NCBI GenBank assembly: GCA_964384345.1
Contig: CAYLKD010000006.1
Location: 1 to 56,698, forward strand
DNA from: JASLCR01 sp964384345
Lineage (GTDB): Bacteria; Patescibacteriota; Saccharimonadia; Saccharimonadales; Saccharimonadaceae
DNA: 56,698 nt
Direction: 5' to 3'
Shown: positions 15,863-24,708 of the stretch, in pieces
Layout: each line of letters opens with the position of its first letter
How positions within the stretch are numbered: the stretch's first letter is position 1
Made by a program: the position numbers and the translations under genes
The notes under the pieces: generated by a model
What the model was told of the DNA's origin: nothing
The model's database searches: none
What the model saw: only the letters and a program-made list of their open reading frames with translations

Positions 15863-15909
15863 AGTAGTAGATATGAGCGTACACCTTATGCGCGCTTGTA
15901 TCTGCTACT
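15863..15909 (+). promoter_or_regulatory. Long leader hairpin
   Basis: AGTAG-t-AGATA-tg-AGCG pairs with CGCT-tg-TATCT-g-CTACT (15863-15879 with 15893-15909), giving 14 paired positions interrupted by symmetric mismatches. It lies at the start of the long leader of the following small gene and may be a regulatory fold. A second small inverted repeat followed by five T (TTGG/CCAA, about 15955-15973) could act as a leader terminator. Confidence 0.5.
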
Positions 15910-16031
15910 CAATGCAAAGTGAATGCACCTTTCACAACATTGGGGCAGTAGGTTGGCACAAACCAATTTTTCCGTCAGAACTCTCTTAGCAACCGCTCAG
16001 AGAATGAATTCAACCAGAAGGAAAGTACGCC

Positions 16032-16160
16032 ATGTACAAGACCGAAGGGCTGAAACTACCCAGCGGGAACTTTGACGTTGAAGCAACGTGTGAGAAGGGA
16101 CACACGTTCTACAAGCGTCGAGGAGACAAGAACGAATACAAGTGTCCGTATCCTCACTGA
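16032..16160 (+). CDS. 42-residue zinc-ribbon-like small protein
   Basis: ATG 16032 follows an AGAAGGAAAG SD site at 16016-16025 and opens 42 codons starting MYKTEGLKLPSGNFDVEATC. Two possible metal knuckles are seen: CEKGH (residues 20-24) and CPYPH at the C terminus (residues 38-42), a C-x3-H plus C-x3-H layout. Lysine codons are AAG in five of six cases, unlike much of the surrounding genome. It is the only coding part of a transcript of about 640 nt whose leader and trailer are both highly structured. Function is unknown; nucleic acid or protein binding through a zinc site is an inference. Confidence 0.6.
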   Translation: MYKTEGLKLPSGNFDVEATCEKGHTFYKRRGDKNEYKCPYPH

Positions 16161-16173
16161 TGTTCCAACACAT

Positions 16174-16493
16174 CGAGGAGTAAAACTCCTCGAGCAAGCC
16201 TCTTCGGAGGCGTCGTAGGTGACCTGCCCCCAGGAAAGGGATTGTGGAACCAGCGACGCACCGTGGCGTAGAGTTTGGTCACCCCCGACTAAGCTCCGTC
16301 GCCCGATGAGGGAGGGATCCGACGTTGCAAAGCGTCCCATTCCTCGGCCGGGCCATCCGCCCACGTCCCCGTTCGCGGGTGGCCCGGCCTAGACTTTCGT
16401 AAGTACCAGTTTGAGCACATTTGCTCCTAGTACGCCGCTATATGTGAGCTTTTGCTCCACGACGCGAAGAACCCGCCTTTTAACAAGGCGGGT
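16174..16493 (+). ncRNA. Structured trailer or second structured RNA
   Basis: Downstream of the small gene, 16161-16500 has no supported gene but dense stems: CGAGGAG/CTCCTCG (16174-16192), GCCTC-TTCG-GAGGC with a UUCG loop (16198-16211), GGTGACC/GGTCACC closing a 66-nt domain (16218-16283), a 10-bp GGCCGGGCCA/TGGCCCGGCC stem (16346-16389), two GAGC/GCTC hairpins (about 16412-16460) and ACCCGCCTT/AAGGCGGGT (16471-16493), which lacks a good T-tract. It may be the 3' part of the small mRNA or an independent RNA. No known RNA family is recognised. Confidence 0.55.
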
Positions 16494-16524
16494 ATTACAT
16501 ATCATGGTATAATATTATTTAGTA

Positions 16525-17466
16525 ATGCAGAATATTTGGCACACACTCCCGAAGCCTTTTTTTATTTTGGCTCCAATGGAAGCCGTCACTGACGTCGTGT
16601 TTCGTCATGTCGTCAAACAAGCCGCCGCGCCCGATGTATTCTTTACTGAATTTACAAATGCCACCGGCTGGACGCATGCCGGTAACAAAGCCATTGGCCA
16701 GCGGCTCGTCAAGACAGACGATGAGCATCCGATCATCGCACAAATCTGGGGTGGTGAACCCGGTGATATGGCAAAGCTCGCAGCTCACTGCAGAGAACTT
16801 GGTTATGACGGCATCGATATCAATATGGGTTGCCCCGCAAAGAGTGCCATTAAAAGCGGTGGCTCTGCACTGATTCGCAATCCACAGCTGGCCGCCGAAT
16901 CAATCGCTGCCGCCAAAACCGCCGGCTTACCTGTCAGCGTCAAAACGAGACTTGGTTATACGCGTGTCGACGAATGGCGCGACTGGATGACGCACCTACT
17001 GAACCAAGACATCGTCAATCTGACGATCCACTTACGTACCAAAAAAGAAATGAGTAAAGTGCCAGCTCACTTCGAACTAATTCCGGCTATTAAGCAGTTA
17101 CGTGATGAGATTGCACCAACAACACTAATCACTATCAACGGCGACATCAAAGACCGCGCACACGGTGAAGCTTTGGTGCGAGAGACTGGTGTCGATGGCG
17201 TCATGATTGGACGGGGCGTATTCCATAATCCATTTGCGTTTGAACATATACCTCGCGGGCACACAAAAGAAGAGTTGCTAGCGCTGCTTGAATATCAGCT
17301 GGCGCTATTTGATACCTATGACACGCCTCTAACTCCGCGAAAGTTTGATCCTCTAAAACGATTCTTCAAAATTTATATACGTGACTTTGAAGGCGCGGCA
17401 GAGCTACGCGATATCTTAATGCGAAGTAAAGATACCGATGAGACTCGAAAAATACTGGGACTGTAA
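16525..17466 (+). CDS. dus: tRNA-dihydrouridine synthase
   Basis: The 313-residue protein begins with FILAPMEAVTDVVFRHV and carries the Dus motifs DINMGCPAKS with the catalytic cysteine, SVKTRLGY, INGDI and GVMIGRGVFHNPF for FMN and phosphate binding. It reduces uridines in tRNA D-loops using NADPH and FMN. TATTAT at 16513-16518 ends six bases before the ATG, so the message is likely leaderless. The stop overlaps the start of the next gene (TAATG). Confidence 0.92.
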   Translation: MQNIWHTLPKPFFILAPMEAVTDVVFRHVVKQAAAPDVFFTEFTNATGWTHAGNKAIGQRLVKTDDEHPIIAQIWGGEPGDMAKLAAHCRELGYDGIDINMGCPAKSAIKSGGSALIRNPQLAAESIAAAKTAGLPVSVKTRLGYTRVDEWRDWMTHLLNQDIVNLTIHLRTKKEMSKVPAHFELIPAIKQLRDEIAPTTLITINGDIKDRAHGEALVRETGVDGVMIGRGVFHNPFAFEHIPRGHTKEELLALLEYQLALFDTYDTPLTPRKFDPLKRFFKIYIRDFEGAAELRDILMRSKDTDETRKILGL

Positions 17467-17885
17467 TGTTTTTAAATAAAGATAAAGCGCCATATGAAAT
17501 ATATGTTAATATGCGTAAAGCAGGCTTAGGTGCTGAATATGGTTTAGATTACTGTATGCCGGACGAACCAGTCGATTATGTAACCCGTTTACTCGTGTCA
17601 AACTTTGTAGTACCCCATGATGGCTACAATGAGGTAGTGCAATCCCAAAACGTAGGCTCCGTTACGTACGGACTTACTCCTCAAGGGGCTCTGCCGTATC
17701 GTATTGAATTTACAAATGTTGATCTTGCTCATCGATCTAAAAGAACTATTCATGGTATAAATCACAGACTAACAACTGAATGTGCAAAATTGTATAGGTT
17801 AGATATCAGACGTAAAAGGATAGTTCTAATGGCACATCAGGTTGTTGCAAAAGGTATTATCGTCGATGTCGTCGACGAAGACTAG
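17466..17885 (+). CDS. Hypothetical 139-residue protein coupled to dus
   Basis: The start overlaps the dus stop codon, indicating coupled translation. The soluble protein has DYCMPDEPVDYVTRLLVSNF near the N terminus and a basic stretch LAHRSKRTIHGINHRLTTE. No signal, membrane helix or known motif is recognised. Its 3' end overlaps the convergent atpC gene by 29 bp. Confidence 0.6.
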   Translation: MFLNKDKAPYEIYVNMRKAGLGAEYGLDYCMPDEPVDYVTRLLVSNFVVPHDGYNEVVQSQNVGSVTYGLTPQGALPYRIEFTNVDLAHRSKRTIHGINHRLTTECAKLYRLDIRRKRIVLMAHQVVAKGIIVDVVDED

Positions 17886-18279
17886 CGACATTGAGTCGAA
17901 CTTGGTGTCGGTCAATGAGTGCTGAGGCTTTTTCAAGCTCAACTGCTGAGGTGGCGTTTTTTTGCATCGCTAGCGCCTTATCAAGTGCGGCTTTGCTTTC
18001 AGCTTCGACAATATCATCACCATGATCCGCCTCATCGACGAGCACGCGAACGCGTTTTTGATCGATATCAATCACTCCGCCTGAGACGGCAAAATATTCG
18101 AGCTTGCTGTCTGCATCGCCCTTGTTGTAGCGTACAGTGATAGCGCCAGGTATAGCAATCGTCACTAATGGCTCGTGTCCAGGAAATACACCAATCGGGC
18201 CAGCTGCGGTCGGCAGCTGGACTTCATAGACATCCTGATCGATCTTTGCGCCGGTTAAGGTTACTAATTCAAGTTTCAT
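17857..18279 (-). CDS. atpC: F-type ATP synthase epsilon subunit
   Basis: Last gene of the minus-strand atp operon. The 140-residue protein has the epsilon beta-sandwich with GPIGVFPGHEPLVTIAIPGAI and a C-terminal helical hairpin ending in a basic tail (NVASLRRRHRR). Epsilon joins gamma to the c-ring and can inhibit ATP hydrolysis. It starts six bases after atpD. Confidence 0.93.
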   Translation of the reverse strand: MKLELVTLTGAKIDQDVYEVQLPTAAGPIGVFPGHEPLVTIAIPGAITVRYNKGDADSKLEYFAVSGGVIDIDQKRVRVLVDEADHGDDIVEAESKAALDKALAMQKNATSAVELEKASALIDRHQVRLNVASLRRRHRR

Positions 18280-18284
18280 GCCAA

Positions 18285-19658
18285 CTAATCCTTCTTTTCA
18301 GAAAGTGGGCCAGGTGCCATGTAGAACCAGCTCTCTGGCTTCGCGTCGTATTTGCCACTGAGAATATCTTCGGTATCTTTGATGGTATCTTCGAGCTTAC
18401 AATACACTCCAGTGTTACCGGTAAATTGCTCGGCGACATGGAATGGCTGCGCAAAGTATCGTTGCAATCGTCGAGCGCGGTTAACAGTTTTCTTTTGCTC
18501 TTCTGAAAGTTCATCCATACCGAGAATCGCAATGATATCTTGCAGGTCTTTGTATTCCTGCAGGACACGCTGAGATTCACGAGCAACCGCGTAATGCTTT
18601 TCACCAACGATCTCAGGATCAAGTGATGTGGAGGTTGAATCTAGTACGTCAACAGCAGGGTAAATACCAATTTCTGTTAAAGCACGGTTCATTACGATCG
18701 TTGCATCAAGGTGAGCGAAGGTGGTTGCTGGCGCTGGGTCAGTCAAGTCATCGGCTGGTACATAGACGGCCTGTACCGATGTAATAGAACCTTTTTTCGT
18801 CGATGTAATACGCTCTTGGAGCATACCCATTTCTTGTTGCAAGTTCGGCTGGTATCCAACAGCTGACGGCAACCGTCCAAGTAGGGCTGATACTTCAGAA
18901 CCAGCTTGCGTATAACGAAAGATGTTGTCGACAAAGAGTAGGACGTCTTTTCCTTCGTCACGGAAGGCTTCGGCCATTGCAAGACCTGAGAGCGCGACAC
19001 GGAGACGAGCTCCAGGTGGCTCGTTCATCTGTCCAAAGACAAGTGAGGTTTTACCGAGTACGCCGGCTTCTTCCATTTCTTCGTAAAGATCTTTTCCTTC
19101 ACGGGTTCGTTCACCAACACCAGCAAACACAGAGTTTCCTGAGTGATATTTGGCGATATTGTTGATCAGTTCTTGGATAAGCACGGTTTTACCGACACCA
19201 GCTCCAGCGAATAGACCAGCCTTTCCACCTTTGGTGAGCGGGGCAATTAGGTCGATGACCTTGATACCAGTTTCGAGAATTTCAGCGGTGTTACTTTGCT
19301 CAGAAAGAGCTGGTGGTTGGCGGTGAATTGGTGCGCGCGGACCTTTTGGCGCTGGTTTTTCATCAATTGGATTACCGACGACGTCAAACATGCGGCCTTG
19401 TGTCTCTTCACCAACAGGGACGCTGATTGGCGCGCCAGTGCTGACAACTTCTTGACCGCGCTTGAGTCCATCGGTACTTTGTAAACTAATTGTGCGTACC
19501 GTGCGTTCATCGAGATGCTGTGCGACCTCGAGTGTGATAGTTCGCTTGTTGTGTTCGATATGTAGTGCATCGTAGATAGCAGGTAATTGACCGGCTGGGA
19601 ATTCTACGTCAACGACCACACCGACCACTTGGGTAATGCTTCCGTTCTGTGTTTTCAT
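18285..19658 (-). CDS. atpD: F-type ATP synthase beta subunit
   Basis: Catalytic subunit of F1. Visible motifs are the P-loop GGKAGLFAGAGVGKTVLI, the DELSEEQKKTV C-terminal signature, ALSGLAMAEAFRDEGKDVLLFVDNIFR with the Walker B aspartate, and LGRLPSAVGYQPNL. The start is set at the ATG at 19658 because an AAGGAG SD site lies six bases upstream; upstream in-frame ATGs sit within or before that site. About 457 residues, normal for the family. Confidence 0.97.
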   Translation of the reverse strand: MKTQNGSITQVVGVVVDVEFPAGQLPAIYDALHIEHNKRTITLEVAQHLDERTVRTISLQSTDGLKRGQEVVSTGAPISVPVGEETQGRMFDVVGNPIDEKPAPKGPRAPIHRQPPALSEQSNTAEILETGIKVIDLIAPLTKGGKAGLFAGAGVGKTVLIQELINNIAKYHSGNSVFAGVGERTREGKDLYEEMEEAGVLGKTSLVFGQMNEPPGARLRVALSGLAMAEAFRDEGKDVLLFVDNIFRYTQAGSEVSALLGRLPSAVGYQPNLQQEMGMLQERITSTKKGSITSVQAVYVPADDLTDPAPATTFAHLDATIVMNRALTEIGIYPAVDVLDSTSTSLDPEIVGEKHYAVARESQRVLQEYKDLQDIIAILGMDELSEEQKKTVNRARRLQRYFAQPFHVAEQFTGNTGVYCKLEDTIKDTEDILSGKYDAKPESWFYMAPGPLSEKKD

Positions 19659-19674
19659 CATTGTCTCCTTCATC

Positions 19675-20541
19675 TTATTTCATTGCCTCCGCGCCACTGC
19701 TGATCTCGGCGAGTTCCTGCGTAATAGCAGCTTGACGAGCCTTGTTCATTTCGAGTGTGAGATCATCTACGAGGTCACTCGCGTTATCGGTCGCGTTCTT
19801 CATTGCTAGCATACGCATACTCCACTCGCTTGACTTTGCATCGAGAAGCGCTTGAAAAAGTTGTGCACCCACCAAACGATAGACGACGTTTTCAAGCACA
19901 GTCTCAGCGTCAGGTTCAAATTCGACTTCGTCGGTTGTACTAGCAGCATCCTCGGTAGCTTGACCGGCTGGCAGTAAGCGCTCAGTTTTAGCAACTTGCG
20001 AAATGCTACTGACAAATTCGGTGTATACCATGTCGACAGCATCGACGTCGCCTTCAGAAAATAACTTGTACGCCGTATCGAGTGCGCCGCGCATTTCCGT
20101 TCCCTCGAGATGATCTGGTAAGTCTTCATATGCTCCAACAATCTCGGCATCTTTGAGGCGTGTGACGAATTGCGATACTTTACGGCCAACAGATATCGTC
20201 GTCGTTTTGATACCAGCTTTGTCATCAGCGATTAATTCGCGGATATAAAGCTTACTGACATTGGCGTTGTATGCTCCAGCCAATCCGCGGTCGCTGGCGA
20301 TGACGATCAACAAACGTTTTTTGATAGGACGAGTTTGAAAGAGCGGATGTTGCTTTGTTGCGCCAACTTTTGATAAGTGAGCCAAGATTTCACGAGCAGT
20401 TGTTGTGTAGGCTGCGGTTTCTTTGGCCGCGTCCTGCGCACGGCGCATCTTTGAGGCTGCAACCATCTGCATGGCTTTTGTAATCTGCTTGGTACTTTTG
20501 ACCGAGCGAATACGACCTTTCAGCTGTTGCTGAGATGCCAT
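19675..20541 (-). CDS. atpG: F-type ATP synthase gamma subunit
   Basis: The 288-residue rotor shaft protein has the gamma N terminus GRIRSVKSTKQITKAMQMVA and the C-terminal signature MLAMKNATDNASDLVDDLTL. It sits between atpA and atpD in the usual order and is spaced three bases from atpA. An acidic insert around residues 190-215 (EDAASTTDEVEFEPDAE) is longer than in many homologues. Confidence 0.96.
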   Translation of the reverse strand: MASQQQLKGRIRSVKSTKQITKAMQMVAASKMRRAQDAAKETAAYTTTAREILAHLSKVGATKQHPLFQTRPIKKRLLIVIASDRGLAGAYNANVSKLYIRELIADDKAGIKTTTISVGRKVSQFVTRLKDAEIVGAYEDLPDHLEGTEMRGALDTAYKLFSEGDVDAVDMVYTEFVSSISQVAKTERLLPAGQATEDAASTTDEVEFEPDAETVLENVVYRLVGAQLFQALLDAKSSEWSMRMLAMKNATDNASDLVDDLTLEMNKARQAAITQELAEISSGAEAMK

Positions 20542-20544
20542 CGA

Positions 20545-22080
20545 CTAGCCCTCAAAGCCTTTTGCAGCTGATTTTGCTACTTTATCAATGATCTTCGCGA
20601 CTGCTGATTCCTTATCGACTTTTTCAGAACCCTTACTGAGTTCTTGCATGTCTTTTTTGTGATCAGTCCATAGTTTGGTCAATAGTGCAGCTTGTGCATC
20701 TTTGATTTTCGCAACTGCCACACCGTCAAAATGACCGTTAGATACAGCGTAAATAGATGCAACTTGCTCCCAGACACTCATTGGCTGGTACTGGTGCTGC
20801 TTGAGCAGTTCAGTAAGTCGTTGACCGCGATCAATTTGGGCTTTGGTCGCCTCATCAAGATCTGAGCCAAATTGTGCGAAGCTCGCGAGCTCGCGGAACT
20901 GACTGAGTCCAAGCTTGAGGCCGCCACCGACACTTTTGACCGATTTGGTCTGCGCGTCACCACCGACACGAGAGACGGAAAGTCCAGCTGAGATTGCCGG
21001 GCGAATACCTTGGTTGAAGAGGTCGGTTTCCATAAATATCTGACCATCGGTAATCGAAATAACGTTGGTTGGAATGTAGGCCGAAATATCTCCCGCTTGC
21101 GTCTCAATGATAGGCAGAGCCGTTAGAGATCCAGCACCAAGCTTGTCGCTCAGTTTTGCTGAACGCTCAAGAAGGCGAGAGTGCAAATAAAAGACATCAC
21201 CTGGGAAAGCTTCACGTCCGGGTGGACGGCGAAGAAGCAGTGACATTTGACGATACGCAACAGCGTGCTTCGTCAGGTCGTCATAAATCATTAGCGCGTG
21301 TTCACCCTTGTCACGGAAATATTCACCCATCGCGGTTCCGGCGTACGGTGCGAGATATAAGAGTGAAGCCGAGTCAGCTGGGCCAGTTGCCACCACGATT
21401 GTTTGATCCATCACACCTTCAGATTTGAGTCGTTCGACAAGGCGAGCAACTTTTGAAAGCTTTTGACCAATCGCCACGTAGACGTTTACAACGCCAGTCT
21501 TTTGCCGTGCTTGGTTGATCATCGTATCGATCGCAATGGCTGTTTTACCAGTTTGACGGTCACCGATGATGAGCTCACGTTGACCACGGCCGATAGGGAA
21601 CATAGCATCAATCGCCATGATACCGGTCATCATTGGTTCGTGGACATGTTTTCGACCGATTACACCAATCGCTTCACGTTCAACAAGACCAGTTTGCTTT
21701 GTCATGATTGCTGGGCCGCCGTCAAGAGGACGACCAAGTGGATCAACCACGCGACCTAGTAGTTCTTCACCGACGGGTACTTCAAGGAGTACTCCCTTCA
21801 GACGAACGGTGTCACCAGCAGAGACCTGGCTGTCGTCACCGAGGATAACAGCACCAATTTGGTCTTCTTCGAGGTTGAGCGCGAACGCTTCAACAACCCC
21901 TGATTTTGTATCAATGGACAACACTTCGCTGTAGCCAGCGCCTGCAAGACCATGCACCCAGGCAACGCCATCACCAACACGGATGACAACACCTGCGTCT
22001 TTTAGTCCTTCAGTTGACTCGAGCTTGGCGATTGCCGCTTCGAGTTCTCCAGATAATTCTTTTACATTCAATTCAGCCAT
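20545..22080 (-). CDS. atpA: F-type ATP synthase alpha subunit
   Basis: The 511-residue non-catalytic F1 subunit has P-loop GDRQTGKTAIAIDT, PLGRPLDGG, and the alpha-specific PAISAGLSVSRVGGDAQ (the arginine that reaches the catalytic site is in SVSRVG). An AAGAGGAATT SD site precedes the ATG. Order atpH-atpA-atpG is standard. Confidence 0.97.
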   Translation of the reverse strand: MAELNVKELSGELEAAIAKLESTEGLKDAGVVIRVGDGVAWVHGLAGAGYSEVLSIDTKSGVVEAFALNLEEDQIGAVILGDDSQVSAGDTVRLKGVLLEVPVGEELLGRVVDPLGRPLDGGPAIMTKQTGLVEREAIGVIGRKHVHEPMMTGIMAIDAMFPIGRGQRELIIGDRQTGKTAIAIDTMINQARQKTGVVNVYVAIGQKLSKVARLVERLKSEGVMDQTIVVATGPADSASLLYLAPYAGTAMGEYFRDKGEHALMIYDDLTKHAVAYRQMSLLLRRPPGREAFPGDVFYLHSRLLERSAKLSDKLGAGSLTALPIIETQAGDISAYIPTNVISITDGQIFMETDLFNQGIRPAISAGLSVSRVGGDAQTKSVKSVGGGLKLGLSQFRELASFAQFGSDLDEATKAQIDRGQRLTELLKQHQYQPMSVWEQVASIYAVSNGHFDGVAVAKIKDAQAALLTKLWTDHKKDMQELSKGSEKVDKESAVAKIIDKVAKSAAKGFEG

Positions 22081-22092
22081 AATTCCTCTTTC

Positions 22093-22476
22093 TTACACCA
22101 TCAATTTCTCGAGTTTAGTCTTGATACTCGCATCTAGCTGCGCATCTGGCAGACTCAATTTCATACCACCGATAATACTTTCATCGAGTATTTCCTCGAT
22201 CGTCACTTTGGTGACGCCGGGGTAGTGGGCTTTTACAAAAGCTTCAATTTCTGCCGTAGCTGCTGATTGCAGCGGCCTCGCTACAGTGACACGCACTACC
22301 GCGATACCGCGGCTTAGCAGTGCCGTTTCAATGTCGCGCACGACGAGCTCTGCTTCATTTGTACGTCCAGACTCTACTAAGTATGCAGCCAGCTGTTCAA
22401 GCGGTGCCGGAACGTTAGCCTGGATTTGGTCAGCCGTGTACTGGGCGAGTTTACGTCGAGAAATTTTTTGTGCCAT
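22093..22476 (-). CDS. atpH: F-type ATP synthase delta subunit, short form
   Basis: Position between atpF and atpA and the C-terminal SIIGGMKLSLPDAQLDASIKTKLEKL signature identify delta. At 127 residues it is much shorter than the usual 175-180; the N-terminal six-helix domain that binds the alpha crown is mostly reduced. This could mean a simplified stator or a divergent N terminus. It starts three bases after atpF. Confidence 0.85.
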   Translation of the reverse strand: MAQKISRRKLAQYTADQIQANVPAPLEQLAAYLVESGRTNEAELVVRDIETALLSRGIAVVRVTVARPLQSAATAEIEAFVKAHYPGVTKVTIEEILDESIIGGMKLSLPDAQLDASIKTKLEKLMV

Positions 22477-22479
22477 AGG

Positions 22480-23031
22480 TTACTTTTGAGCCCCTTCGAC
22501 TGATTTCTTGATAAGCGCTTCGTCAAGTTTCGCATCAGCAACACCTGCCGTAGCGATAGACGCAGCTTGTTTGACAAGACGGAGCGTATCTTTTTCGAGT
22601 GAGCGTTTAGCAGCCAGTACTTCTTTTTGCATCTGCTCTTGTGCTTCGGCAACGATGCGCTCAGATTTGTTCTTTGCAGATAACTCAGCTTTATCAACCA
22701 TAGCCGATGCCTCATCCTTTGCTGTCGCAACGATGTCAGAAGCTTCTTTGCGTGCTTCTTTGAGGGCATCTTCAACACGCGCCTCAGCGGCTTCGGCTTT
22801 TTTCTCGGCAGCAACAGCCGCTTTGGTACTTTCTTCGATCTTTTCTTTGCGGTCGTCTACTGCTTTAAACAAAATAGGGAAAACAAATTTTGAGAGTACG
22901 ACTACCAATATCACAAATGCGATAATCTGAAAAATCAGCAGCTGCAAATCAATACCGAGCGCACTGAAAAGATTTCCTGATTGAGCCTCAGGCTGCGTAG
23001 TTTCAGCGAATTGGGTAAATGAATGTATCAT
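22480..23031 (-). CDS. atpF: F-type ATP synthase b subunit
   Basis: 183 residues: a short N-terminal segment, one membrane helix (about 28-50, LQLLIFQIIAFVILVVVLSK), then a long charged helix rich in Ala, Glu and Lys typical of the b-subunit stator stalk. Sits between atpE and atpH. Confidence 0.93.
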   Translation of the reverse strand: MIHSFTQFAETTQPEAQSGNLFSALGIDLQLLIFQIIAFVILVVVLSKFVFPILFKAVDDRKEKIEESTKAAVAAEKKAEAAEARVEDALKEARKEASDIVATAKDEASAMVDKAELSAKNKSERIVAEAQEQMQKEVLAAKRSLEKDTLRLVKQAASIATAGVADAKLDEALIKKSVEGAQK

Positions 23032-23051
23032 GTAGCGTCAGTTCAGTTACC

Positions 23052-23264
23052 TTAAATAAACTTCGCGATAATAGCAACGACGATACCGATGATAGCGAGT
23101 GAGTCGGCGAAGACGATCGCGGTGATCATGAGGGTACGAATGTTACCAAGTTGTTCTGGATTACGACCAAATGCGTTGAGTGCACCCATGCCGATAAAGC
23201 CGATTCCCATTGCAGCTCCTAGTGCTGGAAGTCCGTATGTTAGACCAAATGCTAATGCGTCCAT
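23052..23264 (-). CDS. atpE: F-type ATP synthase c subunit
   Basis: 70-residue two-helix ring subunit: glycine-rich helix 1 (ALGAAMGIGFIGMGALNAFG), the RNPEQ polar loop, and helix 2 with the ion-binding carboxylate as aspartate 54 in FADSLAI. The helix-1 glutamine needed in sodium-type rings is isoleucine here, which favours protons. A strong AAAGGAGAAA SD site precedes the ATG, fitting high expression. Confidence 0.95.
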   Translation of the reverse strand: MDALAFGLTYGLPALGAAMGIGFIGMGALNAFGRNPEQLGNIRTLMITAIVFADSLAIIGIVVAIIAKFI

Positions 23265-23354
23265 GTTATTATTTCTCCTTTAAATTGTTGTCTTAAATTG
23301 TATCATCTCTGATGGATCGGGGTTGATTGCTCCGCGTATCGTGCTCATGCTCGG

Positions 23355-24164
23355 CTACACTGCTACGTCTCCCGTGTCTTTTTTGCTCTCAGTAGGATGA
23401 TCGTGTGAATCGCCATGGCTTTCAACAGCCAGGGAGGTAAAGATAACGGTCAAGATAAAGAAGACATACGCCTGAATGAACCCGATAAACAGCTCAAACG
23501 CCATGAAGACAGGTAGCAGCGCGATTGCGACATAGCCAGTCAGCACGGTGATAATGAGCAGCAGAATTTCCCCGGCAAAACAGTTACCAAATAAACGCAA
23601 GCTGAGTGCCGTATAGCGTGAGATTTCACCAATGAATTCAAGGATCCCTTCGAAGCTACCGATTGGATCTTTGAGCGGATTACGAAGATATCGCTTCGCG
23701 CTACCGATCGGACCGTGCACTTTATAGGCGAATACTTGCACCACTACCATCACGATCAGTGCCATTGCGAACGTAAAGTTCAAGTCAGCGGCGATCGATC
23801 GAAGCAACGGGACACCATTTAGCTTAATAGTATCAAGTCCAGGCAAAATACTCATCCAATACGATATGAGCGTAAAAAAGAATATAGTCAGTGCTAAGGG
23901 TGCTACTTGACGAGCAAGTTTTTTATCAGGGATCACACTTTCAATTTGGGAGAGCATCCCTTCAAACGCCCATTGGACAAGTCCGACAAAGCGATTGTAT
24001 CGATTTGCTTTGAGCATTTTTACGGTGTAGCCAAAGATACCGATAAGGATAAGTAGTCCGACGAGTCCGGTAAGCATAGCATTAGTGACTGGGAAACCAA
24101 ATAGAGTAAATACCTCTTGTGAGGCAAGATGTATTTCGATACCGGAAGCAAAGTTATTTATCAT
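23355..24164 (-). CDS. atpB: F-type ATP synthase a subunit
   Basis: 269-residue membrane stator with the key arginine in TALSLRLFGNCFAGE and the C-terminal helix LFIGFIQAYVFFILTVIF. It forms the two half-channels beside the c-ring. The start overlaps atpZ by 11 bp. A histidine/aspartate-rich tail (SHGDSHDHPTESKKDTGD) extends beyond the usual C terminus. Confidence 0.95.
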   Translation of the reverse strand: MINNFASGIEIHLASQEVFTLFGFPVTNAMLTGLVGLLILIGIFGYTVKMLKANRYNRFVGLVQWAFEGMLSQIESVIPDKKLARQVAPLALTIFFFTLISYWMSILPGLDTIKLNGVPLLRSIAADLNFTFAMALIVMVVVQVFAYKVHGPIGSAKRYLRNPLKDPIGSFEGILEFIGEISRYTALSLRLFGNCFAGEILLLIITVLTGYVAIALLPVFMAFELFIGFIQAYVFFILTVIFTSLAVESHGDSHDHPTESKKDTGDVAV

Positions 24165-24411
24165 TCGTTTTTACATTCTGTAACTGTTTTCGTACCAACA
24201 AAGCGGCAAGAGCCGTACCAATCACGAGTCCGAGGACAGTAAGCCATGGTTTTGTACCCCAGCTAACATCTCCCCATACTCCAAGCAGCAGGCCGCCTAT
24301 TGTTGGCACAAACATCCTCCAGGTGGTATCTGCCATAGTACCGAGCAATAAAATTACCGGCTGCAAAGTCGGTGGTGATTGATCATCACTTTTTGGTAAT
24401 GATTTAGTCAT
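24154..24411 (-). CDS. AtpZ/AtpI-like small membrane protein, first gene of the atp operon
   Basis: 85 residues with two membrane helices (MADTTWRMFVPTIGGLLLG and WLTVLGLVIGTALAALLV) and a cytoplasmic KQLQNVK tail, the pattern of the AtpZ/I assembly factors often placed first in atp operons. A TATAGT box ends seven bases before the ATG, so the operon promoter lies here and the mRNA is leaderless at its 5' end, while downstream atp genes use SD sites. Confidence 0.8.
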   Translation of the reverse strand: MTKSLPKSDDQSPPTLQPVILLLGTMADTTWRMFVPTIGGLLLGVWGDVSWGTKPWLTVLGLVIGTALAALLVRKQLQNVKTNDK

Positions 24412-24447
24412 ACGTTACACTATATATAGTATCAGGAGATAACTATT

Positions 24448-24663
24448 TTGCCTAGACGCAACCGACAACAAGAGCATAACTCACTTAAAAATTATTCGCT
24501 CCGTCAAGCAGATATTTGCCGAGCAAAGACCGGTGCATTCGCGACTGAAAAAATAGCCCTGCGAGAGGCTGACAGGCGTATGCTCAGTGACATGAACCTT
24601 GAACTAAGCGTCTATGCGTGTGGCATTTGTGGCAAGTGGCATTTGACCAGCCAAATTAATTGA
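24448..24663 (+). CDS. Small basic CxxC protein, 71 residues
   Basis: A TTG start at 24448 is chosen for the AGGAG nine bases upstream. The protein has a basic N-terminal half (MPRRNRQQEHNSLKNYSLRQ) and a C-terminal ACGICGKWHLTSQ knuckle with CxxC plus His, which may hold a metal or bind RNA. It shares the short intergenic region with the divergent atp operon. Family not recognised. Confidence 0.65.
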   Translation: MPRRNRQQEHNSLKNYSLRQADICRAKTGAFATEKIALREADRRMLSDMNLELSVYACGICGKWHLTSQIN

Positions 24664-24708
24664 TATATAATGTATAGTAAATAAGAACATCGAAGGGGTA
24701 CAAATAAA

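Noticed and set aside
16056..16364. Antisense open frame of 102 codons over the structured trailer
   Set aside because: No start signal, composition follows GC-rich stems, and it runs across the small zinc-ribbon-like gene.
22377..22814. Basic antisense-frame protein overlapping atpF/atpH
   Set aside because: Same-strand shifted frame of the lysine-rich b subunit; the atp genes account for the sequence.
23052..23264. Sodium-type c-ring
   Set aside because: An Asp-Ser pair is present in helix 2, but the helix-1 Gln that helps bind sodium is Ile, so protons are more likely.
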